Positions 27,701 through 40,100 of a stretch of 64,000 nt of DNA are shown here, in pieces. The position numbers and the translations under genes are program-made. This DNA comes from Brugia malayi. Lineage: Eukaryota > Nematoda > Chromadorea > Rhabditida > Onchocercidae. The notes below the pieces were generated by a model. That model was not told the DNA's origin and ran no database searches. It saw only the letters and a program-made list of their open reading frames with translations. Within the stretch, counting starts at the first letter, position 1; every line of letters starts with the position of its first letter. The stretch is from assembly GCF_000002995.4 (NCBI RefSeq), contig NW_025062479.1:24544221-24608220 (forward strand), read 5' to 3'.

Positions 27701-30700
27701 GTTTTTATTTAGAAGTAAATTTTAATTTCAATTTCAAAAAATTAATTTAATTTCAATTGTTGCATACCATATAACCTCTACTAAATTCATTATGTGTTTC
27801 TTTTTTTTTTTTTTTTTTTTTTTACTTGAATACTTAATTTTTATTAAATTATAATAAATAAGAAATTCAGAACAGAGATCGATTAGGTGTTGTTTATTAC
27901 AATACTGCTCTCTCAAGCACAAAAGCTACCCATGGTGTCACCGTGGTATCACGTGAAGCAGATATTGTAACAGCTCACGGTAATCAAACTTTTATTTATT
28001 TTATTATTTATTTTTTTTTTGATATTTAATTAATTTTGCAAAAAAAAGAAAAGCCGAAATTACGTTAGTATGATGAATTATAGTTTTGGTACAATTTAAT
28101 TTAAAATAAATATAAAATTTGATTAAATTAGATATAAAATTAATTTAAAATAGATGTAACTATGATAAAGATAAAAATTAGATACAAAATTTATTTATTT
28201 AAAATAGATGTAACTATAATAAAAATATATATATATATAATGAATATGTAAATAAATATATAAATAAATATGCAATTTAATTAAAATAGATATAAAATAT
28301 GATAAATATATGATAAGTAGTAAAATTGTTAATTGAATGATTTGAATTTTCTTTTTTTTTTTTTTTTTTGTTAATTATTCTACTAGGATTGTTGTATTGA
28401 AGAAAAATAAAAAAAAAAAAAAAAAGGTTGAAATTTGAATTTGAAATTGTATTTAATTTATTGTTTTATTAATTTATTTAATTTTATTGAAATTGTATTT
28501 AATTTATTTAACAAATTTGAAATTTATTTATTGAGTTCAAATTTGAAATTGTATTTAATTTATTGTTTTATTCATTTAATTTATTAATTTATATATAATT
28601 TATTTAACAAATTTGAAATTGTTATTTATTTCAAAGTTTTGATGATTTTCAGAATTAGGTCATAATTGGGGTGCAACACATGATGATTTATCAGTGGAAT
28701 GTTCACCACCATACAGTTTAGGTGGTTCCTATATTATGAATACTTTTTCCGTTTCCGGTTATGATGAGAATAATAATGTAAGTTAATTAGATATTTTAAA
28801 AATGAAAGAAAAGAGAAAAAAAATAAATAAAGTAAATTGATAATAAATGATACGATGATTTGAGAGAAATCGGTAAAATTTAGGATATATGAAAATTTTA
28901 GTGATAAAATTTAATTTTGAAAAAAATTAAAATTGTTTCAAATTAATAATTTTATCATATTTCTTTTCATCGCATTTATTTTATGTTTTAAAATGGAAAT
29001 TTTATTTGAAACCTGAATTTTTCATATTTTTTTTTCATGTATTTGAGAAATTAATATTTAGAAATTAATAAAAAAAAATTAATAATTAATAATAATGTAA
29101 GTTAATTAGATATTTTAAAAATGAAAGAAAAGAAAAAATAAAATAAATTGATAATAAATGATACGATAATTTGAAATTGAAAATTTAGTGATAAAATTTA
29201 GTGTTGAAAGAATTAAAATTGCTTCAAATTAGTAATTTTATCATATTTCTTTTCATCATCATTTGTAATTTTATTTTTTTAAAAAAAAAATAAAAATTTT
29301 ATTTGAAACCTGAATTTTTCATATTTTATTTTATTTTTTTTTTTTTTTTGCATATATTTGAGAAATTAATATATTTTTTTTCTTATAAATTATAATTGAT
29401 TTTTTTTTAAAAAAATAAATAAATGATTTATTTATTTATCAGCGTTTTTCGCCATGTTCGCGACGTCTAATTGGAAAAGTTTTATCACGAAAAGCAAATA
29501 TATGTTTTGAGCCTGAAATGAATGCATTTTGTGGTAATGGTAAAGTTGAAAATGATACAAATGGTTTTGCAGAAGAATGTGATGTTGGTAGTTTACTATC
29601 CGGAATTACTGATCAGTAAGTAATATTTAAACATTTAATTTTCATTTAGTTTAAAAATTTTTTCTTACCATTATAAAATATAAATAGCTAAAAAAAAAGA
29701 GGTAATTCTAATGTATATTTCAATTAAATTTGATACAAAATAAAAAGGTTTTTTTTTTTTTTTTTTTTTTAAAAAAAAAAGGAAAAACAATTCGGCTTTT
29801 GTTTTTATTTAATAATAAAAGACAAGTGTTCTTTTTTTTTTCTTGGATATATTATTAATTTTAAAGATTTCATTTTTTCATTATTGCACTTGATATGATA
29901 TGATATCAGTAAAATAAATGTGATATGATATCAGTAAAATAAATGAATGATTTTTTTTTTTTTTTTTTAGATGTTGTACATCAGATTGTCGTTTTAAACC
30001 GAATGCAATTTGTTCACCAAAAAATAGTCCATGTTGTTCAAGTAATTGTCAATTTCTTCCATCAACTCATCTTTGTCTTCATGAAAATCGATTTCAATGC
30101 AAACTTTCTTCATATTGCACGTTAGTTGTTTACTGTTTTTGTTTTTGTTTTTTCATATTGCACGTTAGTTGTTTACTGTTTTTGTTTTTGTTTTTTCATA
30201 TTGCACGTTAGTTGTTTACTGTTTTTGTTTTTGTTTTTCATATTGCACGTTAGTTGTTTATTATTATTATTATTTTTTTTCATATTGCACGTTGTTTACT
30301 ATTTTCGTTTTTGTTTTTTCCAGGGGCAATTCAGGTGAATGTCCAGAGCCTGGTTTTGTACAAGATGGTACACCATGCATTGAAGATGGTGAATGTTTGA
30401 ATGGTCATTGTCTTACATTTTGTGAAAAGCCATCTGTCAACAAAAAACCGTGTATGTGTAGTAGAGGTAACTTTTTTGATTAAATTAATAAATATTTAAT
30501 ACTAGATTATTAATTCATTAATTTTTTATATGTAGTTTTTAATTTTCGTATATGATTACTGATTAATTTTTATATAAAGTTTATTACTGACTAAAGTGAT
30601 TTCAATTATTTTCAACATCTCTTTTTTTTTGTAGTATTTGTTAAATGTTTAATGTGTGTATCAATCTCTGATTATTTTAATAAATATTTAATACTAGATT

Positions 30701-32732
30701 ATTAATTCATTAATTGTTTATATATAGTTTTTTAATTTTCATATATTATCACTGATTAAAATGATAACAATTATTTTCAACATTTTTTTTTTTTTTTTGT
30801 AGTATTCGTTAAATATTTGATATGTGTATCAATTTTCAATTAATTTAAATTTACATTTGTCAGTTAAACTATGTGAAGTTTTTCAATTCGAATTACAATT
30901 ACAATAATAATTATAAATATAAAAGCATATAGAATCAAAATTAGCAAGGATAATGTTAATTTCATGAATTTTATTAATTCATAAATGCTTTAAAAAAATA
31001 AATAATAATTTCATGAATTTTATTAATTTATAAATTTTATGAAAAAAAAAAAAAAAAATTACAGAAGCAGTTGCATGCTTACGTTGTTGTCGTTCTGAAA
31101 ATGGTACATGTGAACCATATAGTTATGATCCCAAATATATTTTAAAAGATGGTACTCGTTGTATTCATGGTACATGCTTACGTGTTAGTTTTTTTTTTTT
31201 TATTTTATTTTTCTATTTTAAAATTTATTTTAAAATTTAAAACTCAAAAATTTTTTATAGTAAAATTTATAGGTAGGTAATTAAAGAAAGATATATTTAA
31301 AATATGCTCAATTTTTCACAAAAATATTTGACAAAAAAAAATAAGATATGTGATGATCAGAATTTCTTCTTTTTTTTTTTTTATTCTATTTTAAAATTTA
31401 TTGAAAGCAGATAGTTTCTCAAAATCTTTTATAGTAAAATTTATAGGTAATGAAAAAAAAAAAAAAATATATTTAAAATTTATTCAATTGTTCACAAAAA
31501 TAAAAAAAATGAGATATGTAATAATCAGAATTTCTTTTTTTTTTTTTTTTTTGATTAAGTTTAGAAATATTGATGTTTGTTTACTCACAGTTTTTGAATT
31601 TTTTTTTTTTTTATTTTCAAATAGTCAAAAAAAAAAAATTTTAGTTCTATCTTTATTTTATAAAATATGTATAATGTGACTTTTTTTTTTTCTATATTAT
31701 AGGCTATTTGTATTAAAGAAGTTGCTGATGTTATTTCTCATTTTTGGTCTATCATTGAAAATATTGATGAAAAGAATTTTTGTAAGTAAAAATTATTTAT
31801 TTATTTATTTATTTCTAATGTTGTTAAATAGAAATGCTTTTTGATGAAATACAAATGATATTATATTTTTTTTTTTTGAAATTGCTAATTTCAAATTATA
31901 GTTAAATTTTTTCAAATTATAGTAATATTCAATATTTACTTCCTTTTTTTTTTTTTATTAGAATATTCGAGAAAAAGAAATACATATCTATGCTTTTTGA
32001 TGAAATACAAATGATATTGTATTTTTGAAATTGTTAATTTCAAATTATAGTTAAATTTTGTAATATTCAAAATTTACTTCCTTTTTTTTCATTCTTTTTT
32101 ATTAGAATATTCGAGAAATGATATTCGAGAATGATTAAACTTAAGCAGTAAATAATTTTTCTTTTTTTTTTTTCGAGAAATGATATTCGAGAATGATTAA
32201 ACTTAAGCAGTAAATAATTTTTTTTGTTTTTTTTTAAGGGAAATTTGTTGGTGACAATTTGGTTGGTATCATTGCAGCTATTGTTTTGATTATATGGATT
32301 CCTGCAAGTATAATTATACATAAAATAGTATGTATTTTTTAAAATATTTTTTTTAAAAAAAAAAAAAAAAAAGAAACACTGTCATATTGTCGTCATAATT
32401 ATTCATATCAGTAATAGTTAATTCTAATGTTATTCGTAAAAATTGAAGAGTAATTTTTTTTTTTTTTTTTTTTTTGAGAAATTATTTTGGTACTAATATT
32501 GAGAATAAACTATTTTACTATTTACATCTAAATGTTTTTTTTTTTAATTATTTGATTTGTAATTTCAATATTTTTCTTTTGTTTTTTTTTTTTTTAGGAT
32601 AAAGCACGTGAAATTGCAGCAATTAATGAAAGTGAAAATCGTATTGAAATTGTTGGAGAAAAATCAATTTACAAATATATTATTAATTCATATTCTGAAG
32701 AAGATGATATTGATAGAAATTCACGATATTAA
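23382..32732 (+). CDS. adm-4: ADAM17/TACE-type membrane metalloprotease
   Basis: Seventeen exons join with consistent phases: 23382-23487, 23706-23835, 24153-24298, 24597-24706, 25151-25326, 25440-25521, 25979-26170, 27555-27695, 27871-27979, 28653-28777, 29443-29615, 29971-30120, 30324-30466, 31065-31183, 31703-31781, 32239-32327, 32598-32732; 734 residues. In order they encode a hydrophobic leader (MLLLLLFFW), a prodomain with a free Cys (about 192) as candidate cysteine switch, a furin-type site RFKR (about 210-213), a reprolysin domain with zinc motif [12 protein letters not shown] (about 397-408) and a Met-turn ([10 protein letters not shown]), a Cys-rich disintegrin-like and membrane-proximal region, a juxtamembrane helix like the TACE CANDIS segment ([10 protein letters not shown]), one membrane helix (about 668-690) and a short tail. 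The family sheds membrane-anchored ligands and receptors such as Notch and cytokine precursors. Exon 4 appears to use a TGAAG acceptor (24596), because the stronger AACAG at 24562 gives a stop. Introns 7, 10 and 12 repeat their own donor site. Confidence 0.95.
24711..24758 (+). repeat. Uninterrupted T48 tract in ADAM17-like intron 4
   Basis: 48 consecutive T begin four bases after the exon 4 donor (GTAA). The length is likely to be variable between individuals or assemblies. Confidence 0.9.
26171..27180 (+). repeat. Intron 7 repeats with decaying copies of the exon 7 end and donor
   Basis: The exon 7 end (ACTAAACGAAATGTTAAAGC then TATTCTTGAT|GTTAGT at 26171) recurs at about 26520-26555 with one coding-base change, at about 26760-26800 with the donor GT mutated to AT, and as shortened copies (TTCTTGGTGTTAGTTC) near 26885 and 27050. 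Between them are short tandem units TTATTTTATAGTTTTATTAT (26215-26420) and TTTATTACTTTACTTTTACT. Confidence 0.88.
28773..29290 (+). repeat. Intron 10 duplication that includes the exon 10 donor
   Basis: Exon 10 ends AATAATAAT|GTAAGTTAATTAG at 28778. The same string AATAATAATGTAAGTTAATT followed by AGATATTTTAAAAATGAAAG reappears with GT at 29097, about 319 bp downstream, and similarity continues for roughly 180 bp. Confidence 0.9.
30106..30322 (+). repeat. 43-bp array in intron 12 with five copies of the donor
   Basis: The exon 12 end TCATATTGCAC|GTTAGTTG (GT at 30121) is repeated with GT at 30164, 30207, 30249 and 30291, the last reading GTTGTTT. The units have a TTTACTGTTTTTGTTTTTG spacer; the fourth has TTATTATTATTATTTTTT in its place. 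The array runs up to the CCAG acceptor of exon 13. Confidence 0.95.
31826..32230 (+). repeat. Two direct duplications in ADAM17-like intron 15
   Basis: AAATGCTTTTTGATGAAATA-type sequence recurs at about 31829 and 31990, and TCGAGAAATGATATTCGAGA plus AAGCAGTAAATAATTTTT recurs at about 32111 and 32174. The second copy ends directly against the TTTTTAAG acceptor of exon 16. Confidence 0.85.
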
Positions 32733-33917
32733 TTCTAAATTTTCATTTTTTATTGAAAAAAAAAGAAAAGTATTTGATTAATGAAAAATGTTAGTATATG
32801 AGAAAAAAATTTTTATAAAGCAAAATTAGATTTATTTAAAACTTTTAATGATTATATGTTTTATAGTTGTTAATATTAACATTTAACTTTTATTCTTGTA
32901 TATAATTTAATTTTTTTTTTTTTTTTTATCACTCTTTATACATATCAATTTTTTAACTGAGATCAAAATGTTTTTATTTCTAAATTCTCATTTCTGTTTA
33001 CTTTTTCATGTCTGAAATATGAAATATTTAATTAATTGTGTAGTAAAGCTATTTAAATTTTTAAATTGAATAATTGCTCCTAGTAAGATTTGGATTAAAA
33101 TATATAAAATTGCTAGGTTAATAATTTAATCATACTTAATGATTAATGCAATCTCTTCATGTTTATGTTTCAAAATGTTTATTCAATTTTATCAATTTTA
33201 TATGTTTATGTTTCAAAATGTTTATTCAATTTTATCAATTTTATCATCATTTTTTTTTTTTTTTTACTATCAATTTTAATGCTTTAAAGTTGTTATATGG
33301 TGTAATCAAAAAAAGTTATTAAAAATTTCACTTGAAAAGTAATTTTTAAAAAACAAAAATTACTCTTTTCTTATTCATTAAAATGATCAAAGTACTCATG
33401 GTTTAAAAGTCTCTTAGCCTGTTGTTGTTGTTGTTGTTGTTGTTTATTAAGCAAATGTTTATTGGAAAGAAATAATTTATACACTGTAATCAATGATCAA
33501 TAATCATATCACTTCTTTCCTAATTTTTTCATCCTCAAATAAACATTAACACTAATCTCATAATTTGTAACTATGAGAAGTTAAAAATGAGAGATATGAA
33601 AAAAGGAAAGACTAAAACATAAATAAATAAATCAAAAAAAAAAATTTCTCGAATATTTAATGATCTCTAGAGATCACTCTGAGTGAATAATACAAAATTC
33701 TCATGTTTTTTTCTTTTCTTTTTGACAAACAAAACGAATTTTTAAAATTCAGGAATGGAGTAAATATGATAGATAAAAGAAATATAAAATTAGATTTCGA
33801 TGCAAAATAAAAAAAAAAAAGAAAAAAGGGAAAAAGACATAAAAATTAAATTTCTACATAAAAAAAAAAAAAAAAAAAAACAAAAATAACTTTTCTGTTA
33901 TTTCAAATACTTTACAA
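32733..33917. other. Convergent spacer between ADAM17-like and glutaminase genes
   Basis: AT-rich sequence between two gene 3' ends. It contains a short duplication with TTTATGTTTCAAAATGTTTA (about 33161 and 33205), a (TTG)7 run at 33421-33442 and several poly-A/T tracts. No gene is seen. Confidence 0.6.
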
Positions 33918-35379
33918 TTAACTTGTAAAAGGACTATTTTTCTCTTGTATTTTTGCTATATACTTTTGTAAAGCTCTTTCTAAAATTTCCACACAATTAC
34001 TATGACCAAATTCTCTAGCATCATCCAATGGTTTTCGTCCATAACGATCCAATGGATCTAAACTATTTTTTCAAATATTTTCATAAAAAAAAAAAGAGAC
34101 AAATTTGAAATATGATCTAAAACTAATATAAAACAATTATTACTAATACCTTTTTTTTTTTTAAATTCTCGACTTTTTTTTTTTTCTTTTCTAACCCTAA
34201 TAACTTTTATAGTACTATGAATTACCTACTGCCTCAATATAATAATATCTAAAATAGATAATGCTGATAAAAAAAATGATAATTGTTATCAATTTACTAT
34301 GATTATATTATTTAGTATTTGAATTTCTTAGTAATTTGTTTACCTGGACTTTCTTGCCATCGTTGCAATAAAAATTTGAGAACATTCTCATTTCCATGTG
34401 CTGCAGCAACATGTAAAACAGTACGATCATCGTAATCTCTTTCAGCGATACTTGCACCCAATAAAAGATATCTGAAAATACTTTGTATCATTTTTAAATA
34501 GAATAATTTACAAATCTAATCATATTTTTATTAGAGTTGTATAATTTTAAAAATATTAGCATTAGCAAAATTGCTTAAATCATTCACTTTCAATTTCTAA
34601 TTTCTTTTTTTTTTTTTTTTTTTAATTATTTCATTTAATTGTTTTTTTTTTTTTTCATATTTTTAAATTCTTCAAGAATTTTGGTTTTTTTTTTTTTTAA
34701 TTATTATTTCATCTAATTGTTTTTTTTTTTTTTTTTAAATTATTATTTCATTTAATTGTTTTTTTTTTTTTTCATATTTTCAAATTCTTCAAAAATTTTG
34801 GTTTTTTTTTTTTTTCAGACTTTATATGTTGAAAATTTAAATTAAACTCTACTAAGTTATTATTTCATTTAGTTGTCTTTTTTTTTTTTTTTCTTTTTCA
34901 GATTTTATATGTTGAAAATTTTTTTACAATAATCTTTTTAAAATTTCTTCAAATTTAAATTAAACTCTAATTATGATCAGTTTTAACAATTTCAGTTCTT
35001 TTTTTTTTCATACTTTATACGTTGAAAATTTTTTAAAATTATCTTTTTAAAATTTCTTTTAAAATTAAATTAAACTCTAATAATGATCATATATTAAACT
35101 TCCAAAAAAAAAAAAAAAAATCCAATCCGTTTAATTTAATTTCCAATTAAAGTTTAATCAAATTATCATGATTAAATTCATGTCACATCTCTGCTAATGA
35201 AAAACTGACTTAATCTGAATCTGAAAACAAGTAAAACATATTAAATTTCACCTTTGAATAGATGAAATATCACCAGTAGTTGCAGCATACATCATATTTG
35301 ATACAGATTCATGTTTCACTTCTCGAATCTTTTTTCGAGGATCAATCTTATGCGTTTCAGAGTAAACCTTAAAATAAAA

Positions 35380-35410
<31 letters not shown>

Positions 35411-37118
35411 CATTTATTCACATAATTTATTTTAATCTATAAACTTAAAAATTTAATTTTAGTGTGATGAAAAAATTTATAATTCATTAATAAATATATC
35501 TAATTTATTAATAATTATTAATAATAAACATATCTTAATAAACATATAATTTATTAATATAATAAATAATAAACATATAATTTATTAATAAACATACCAC
35601 ATTTTTTTTTTTTTTTAAAAAAAATTATCAAATTTTATAGCAAAATTTACAAATAAATGTCCAATCTAAACATACAAGACTATCATAATTATGAAAATTG
35701 AATTTTTCCACAAATTGTTCCGCAAATTTTACACCTCGAACTGTATTACCAAGTTGATCAAGCGGTGGTGAAAATAAACAAATACCCATAACATTTGGTA
35801 CAACAATAATCATATCACCGGATACACCACTTTTTGCCGGTAAACCAACCTGAAAAAAAAGAAAAAAAAAAAATAAAATTAAATTAAATAATTAAATAAA
35901 ACATTTCAATCTTAATTTTTTTTTTTTTTTTTTGGAAAACCATAAATACCTTAAAAGATACCTTGAAAGCAAATTGTCCAGAATAATCATACATTCCACA
36001 TGAATACATTAATGATAACGTATCACGAACCGCTCGATTACATACAACTCGTTCCTCACTTAACGGTGATACTCCACCATTAGCTAATGTTGCTGCCATT
36101 ACTGCTAATGTATCAACATTTGTTTCAATTGAACAAAGTTGAAAATATAAATCTAAAGTATCCTGAAATTATCAAATAAAAATTAGATTAAATTCCATCA
36201 ATTTATTTTGTAAAAAAAAAAAAAAAAATCCAATAATTTTATATTGTTTACGGTTAAATTAGGTTAATTAACTAAATTAGGTTAGTTATGTACTAAAAAA
36301 CAAACAAACAAACAAACAAACAAATTTTATATTGTTTACGGTTAAATTAGGTTAGTTATGGACTAAAACAAACAATCAAATGCTTTTATGAACTGAAAAA
36401 AAAAAAAAAATGATCATATTTGAAAATAAAATATATAATAAGTCAAATCAAAATTTTGCAAGCAATAATTTGATATATAATATAGTTGGACAAATTTTTC
36501 AAAATGTTTAATTTTTCAAAAGCAGGAAAAAATTTCAAATCAAAATAAGAACAAATTTGAAACCCTTGTCATATTTTTATGTATTTAATTGCATTAATTG
36601 AAAAAACAAAACAAAACATCAAAATATTTCTTCTTTCTCAATTTCTTAATTTTTTTTTTCGAATATTTAAACTACGTAAGATGATAAGATCAGATTAAAA
36701 TAACACAAATTCACAAAATTCACATTATCAATTATTTAATGTAAGAAAATTTATCTTTTCAATATCAAAAAATTTTCATAATTTAAACTTTCTCATATAT
36801 TCTTTTGTATCTAATTGCACTAATTAAAAAAAAAAAAAACAAAAAAACAAAAAAACAAAAAACAAAACATCAAAATATTTCTTCTTTCTCAATTTCTTAA
36901 TTTTTTTTTTTTCTTTCAAATATTTAAACTACGTAAGATGATAAGATTAGATTAAAATAACATTATCAAATTCACATTATCAAATAAAATTTTTCAAAGA
37001 AAATAAAAAAAAAAAAAGAAATTTAAAAGAAATTCAATTATTCAAAGAGAAAAACGAAATCAAAAGGAAATTTTTCGTTTCATAATTTAAAAAGAAAACA
37101 AAAACAAAACAAATTTAT

Positions 37119-37149
<31 letters not shown>

Positions 37150-40100
37150 GTTATTTACTTGTAAACTTGTTTTTGGTGGAAAACATTTATGTTCACGCAT
37201 ATAATATGATAATGCATAATTACGATCAGCTGTTTCACGTTCAGATAAAAAAACAGCATTATTAAAACCAACAAAACCACCAGCAGCAAATCGTTTAAAA
37301 TATTGCAATGCAAAATCAAATCGATCAGCAAGTGAATTGGAACGTTTAAGTAATGATGCTACTAATATTGCACCTGCATTGATCATTGGATTATGTGGCT
37401 TATCTGAAAAAAAACATTTTCGTTTCTTTTCTTTTCTTTTCCATTTATTATTCCATTAATTTTCTTTTTATTTTAAAAAAAAAAAAAAAAAAAAAATTGT
37501 TCATTTTTTTGTTAAATTTTTCAAATTTCAAAATTTATAATTTCAATAAAATTTCCTCGTTTTATGCTTATACATCTATATATACATATATTTTTTTCAT
37601 TTTAATATCATTTAAATTTCAATCATAATTGCATGCTTTACTCTTTTTCCTTTTTTTTTTTTTTACTTTCTTTCTTCTCCCACAAATTATTTTAATTTCA
37701 TATTTCATTTTTCAATTATGTAAATTTACATTTAAATTTCAATCATAATTGCATGTTTCACTCTTTTTTTTTTCTTTCTTCTTCCACAAATTATTTTAAT
37801 TTCATATTTCATTTTTTAATTATGCAATTTATTTCATTCACTTTTTTTTTTTTTACTTCATTAAAATTTAATCTAAGAAAAAAAAAAACACCAAAAAATA
37901 TTTTGTTTATTTTAATAATTGATGGAAAAGTTTGATATTTAAATGCAAAAATGGATAGCAAACATTTTCAATCTGATAATTGAATTTTTTTTTTTTTTGG
38001 ATAGCAAACATTTTCAATCTGATAATTGAATTTTTTTTATGTATGTATGTAATTTTAGTTTCTTCTATCAATCTAATAGATTTAAATGCAAAAAACATAC
38101 AATTAGAAAAATCCAATCATATTTTAAATATTAGACATTAAAATTAACAAAAATCAATCATTTACCAATTGCTATAAGCATAAATAATTATTCAAACAAA
38201 CAAACAAAAAAAAAATTTTATATTTTCAAAAAAAAAAAAGATTACATTTTTCAAATTTACCTATTTTTTTTTTTTTTTACTTCATTTAAATTCAAATTAT
38301 AGAAATAGAAATAAACTTTTTCACCATAGGAATAAATTTAAATTATAAAATGACTTATGGAATTAGTTTCAAAAAAAAAAAGTTTAATTATGGAATTAAT
38401 TTCAAAAAAAAAAAAAAGAAAAAACTAATAATATAATGTAAAAGATATTCACATTTTTATGATTCGCATAATTTGACTTTTATAATTTAGATGGAAAAAA
38501 AAAAAAAAAAAAGCAATTAAATTTAATTTTTTTTTTTAACCAAATAATTTTATCTTTATTAGTTAAAAAGAAAAAAAAAAGAAAATCATCATTTATATGT
38601 ATTATTTCACTTCATCCACTAATGATATATGAATTTTTAAAGTTTTTTGCCAAAATGCCAATATGACATAAATCAATTTTGATTAATTATAAGAATTTTT
38701 TTTTAAAAAAAAAAAGCAAATCACAATAGTTATTGCACATAATTGATGTATTTCATGCATAAATAAAAATTTAAAAACCACTTTTCCTCAATATATTTTC
38801 TTTGTTTTTTTTTTTTTTTGCATCTTTTCTCTTGCATATTTATTTCATATAAAGAATAAAGATTACTAAATATATATATTCTAATAAATGCATTACTAAA
38901 CAAATTATTTAATATTTACATAAAAATTTCCACATTGTCATCTTTATTTAGATTTATGATTTATTTACAAATGCCACAGTTTGACTAAGAGAATAGCAAA
39001 AGAAAAAAGAAAAATAAAAAGAAAAATTGAATCACTTACGATTATGATCCAAGCAAATTTCATTGAATAATCGACCTGATGGCTCTTGACCGATATATTT
39101 ATGTACCTTTAAAAATTTTTTTTTTCTTTTTTTTCAAAGTTAAATAAATTAATTTAAAAAAAAAAGAAAAGTAAATTAAAAAAATTAAATTAGTGAAAGT
39201 TTTTTTTTTTTTTTTTTTCTTATTTTTCTGTCTTTTCGCTTTTCAATTTAAAGATAACAAATAGACAAATATTGTTAATTAATTATTAAAATTTATGAAA
39301 ATTTTTACAAAATTTAAAAAAAAAAAAAAAAAGTAAGTATACTTACTTCTTCTGCACCAAGTTCATCCATAGCAATAGCATAGGTAAATGGTTTTGATAC
39401 ACTTTGCAAGCAAAATGGTACTTGTGTAGCACCCCATGATCGACGTTGTCCATCAATGGTACAAACAGCCATAGCCCATGTTTTTGGATCTGATCGAGCT
39501 AATTGCGGAATGTATGTTGCTACCTGAAAATATTAACCTGAAATTTATTTGAATAGCTATTTAATAACCAATTAAGATAACAATATATTGATTGAATGAT
39601 TAATTGATTGATTGGCAAATTGACTGACTGATTGATTGATTGATTGATCGTAGTGAATAAATGCTATTAAATGAAATTAAAAAAAAAAAAACAAGAGACT
39701 TTTGAAATTGTGAATAAACATCCCGGAAGAAATGAAAATAAAACCGATAACACAGATCATATAGAGTTTCAAAGTACTCCTATTGATCAGAAATGATCAA
39801 TCAAATGGATCAATTGGCTGCTAATTAATTAAAAGACCAGAAAATGATAATATTTAAAGAAAAAAAAATTAAAACTAAAAGATGTAAGTCATAAATAGTG
39901 ATGATTCATTTATTTGGATAGCTATTCGATAGCTAATTAAGATGACAACATATCGATTGATTGATTGATTGATTGGTAGATTGGTAGATTGACTGATTGA
40001 TTAATTAACTGATCGTAGTGAATAAATGCTATTAAATGAAATTACAAAAAACAAAAAACTTTTGAAATTGTGAATGAAAATAAAACCGATAAATATATAA

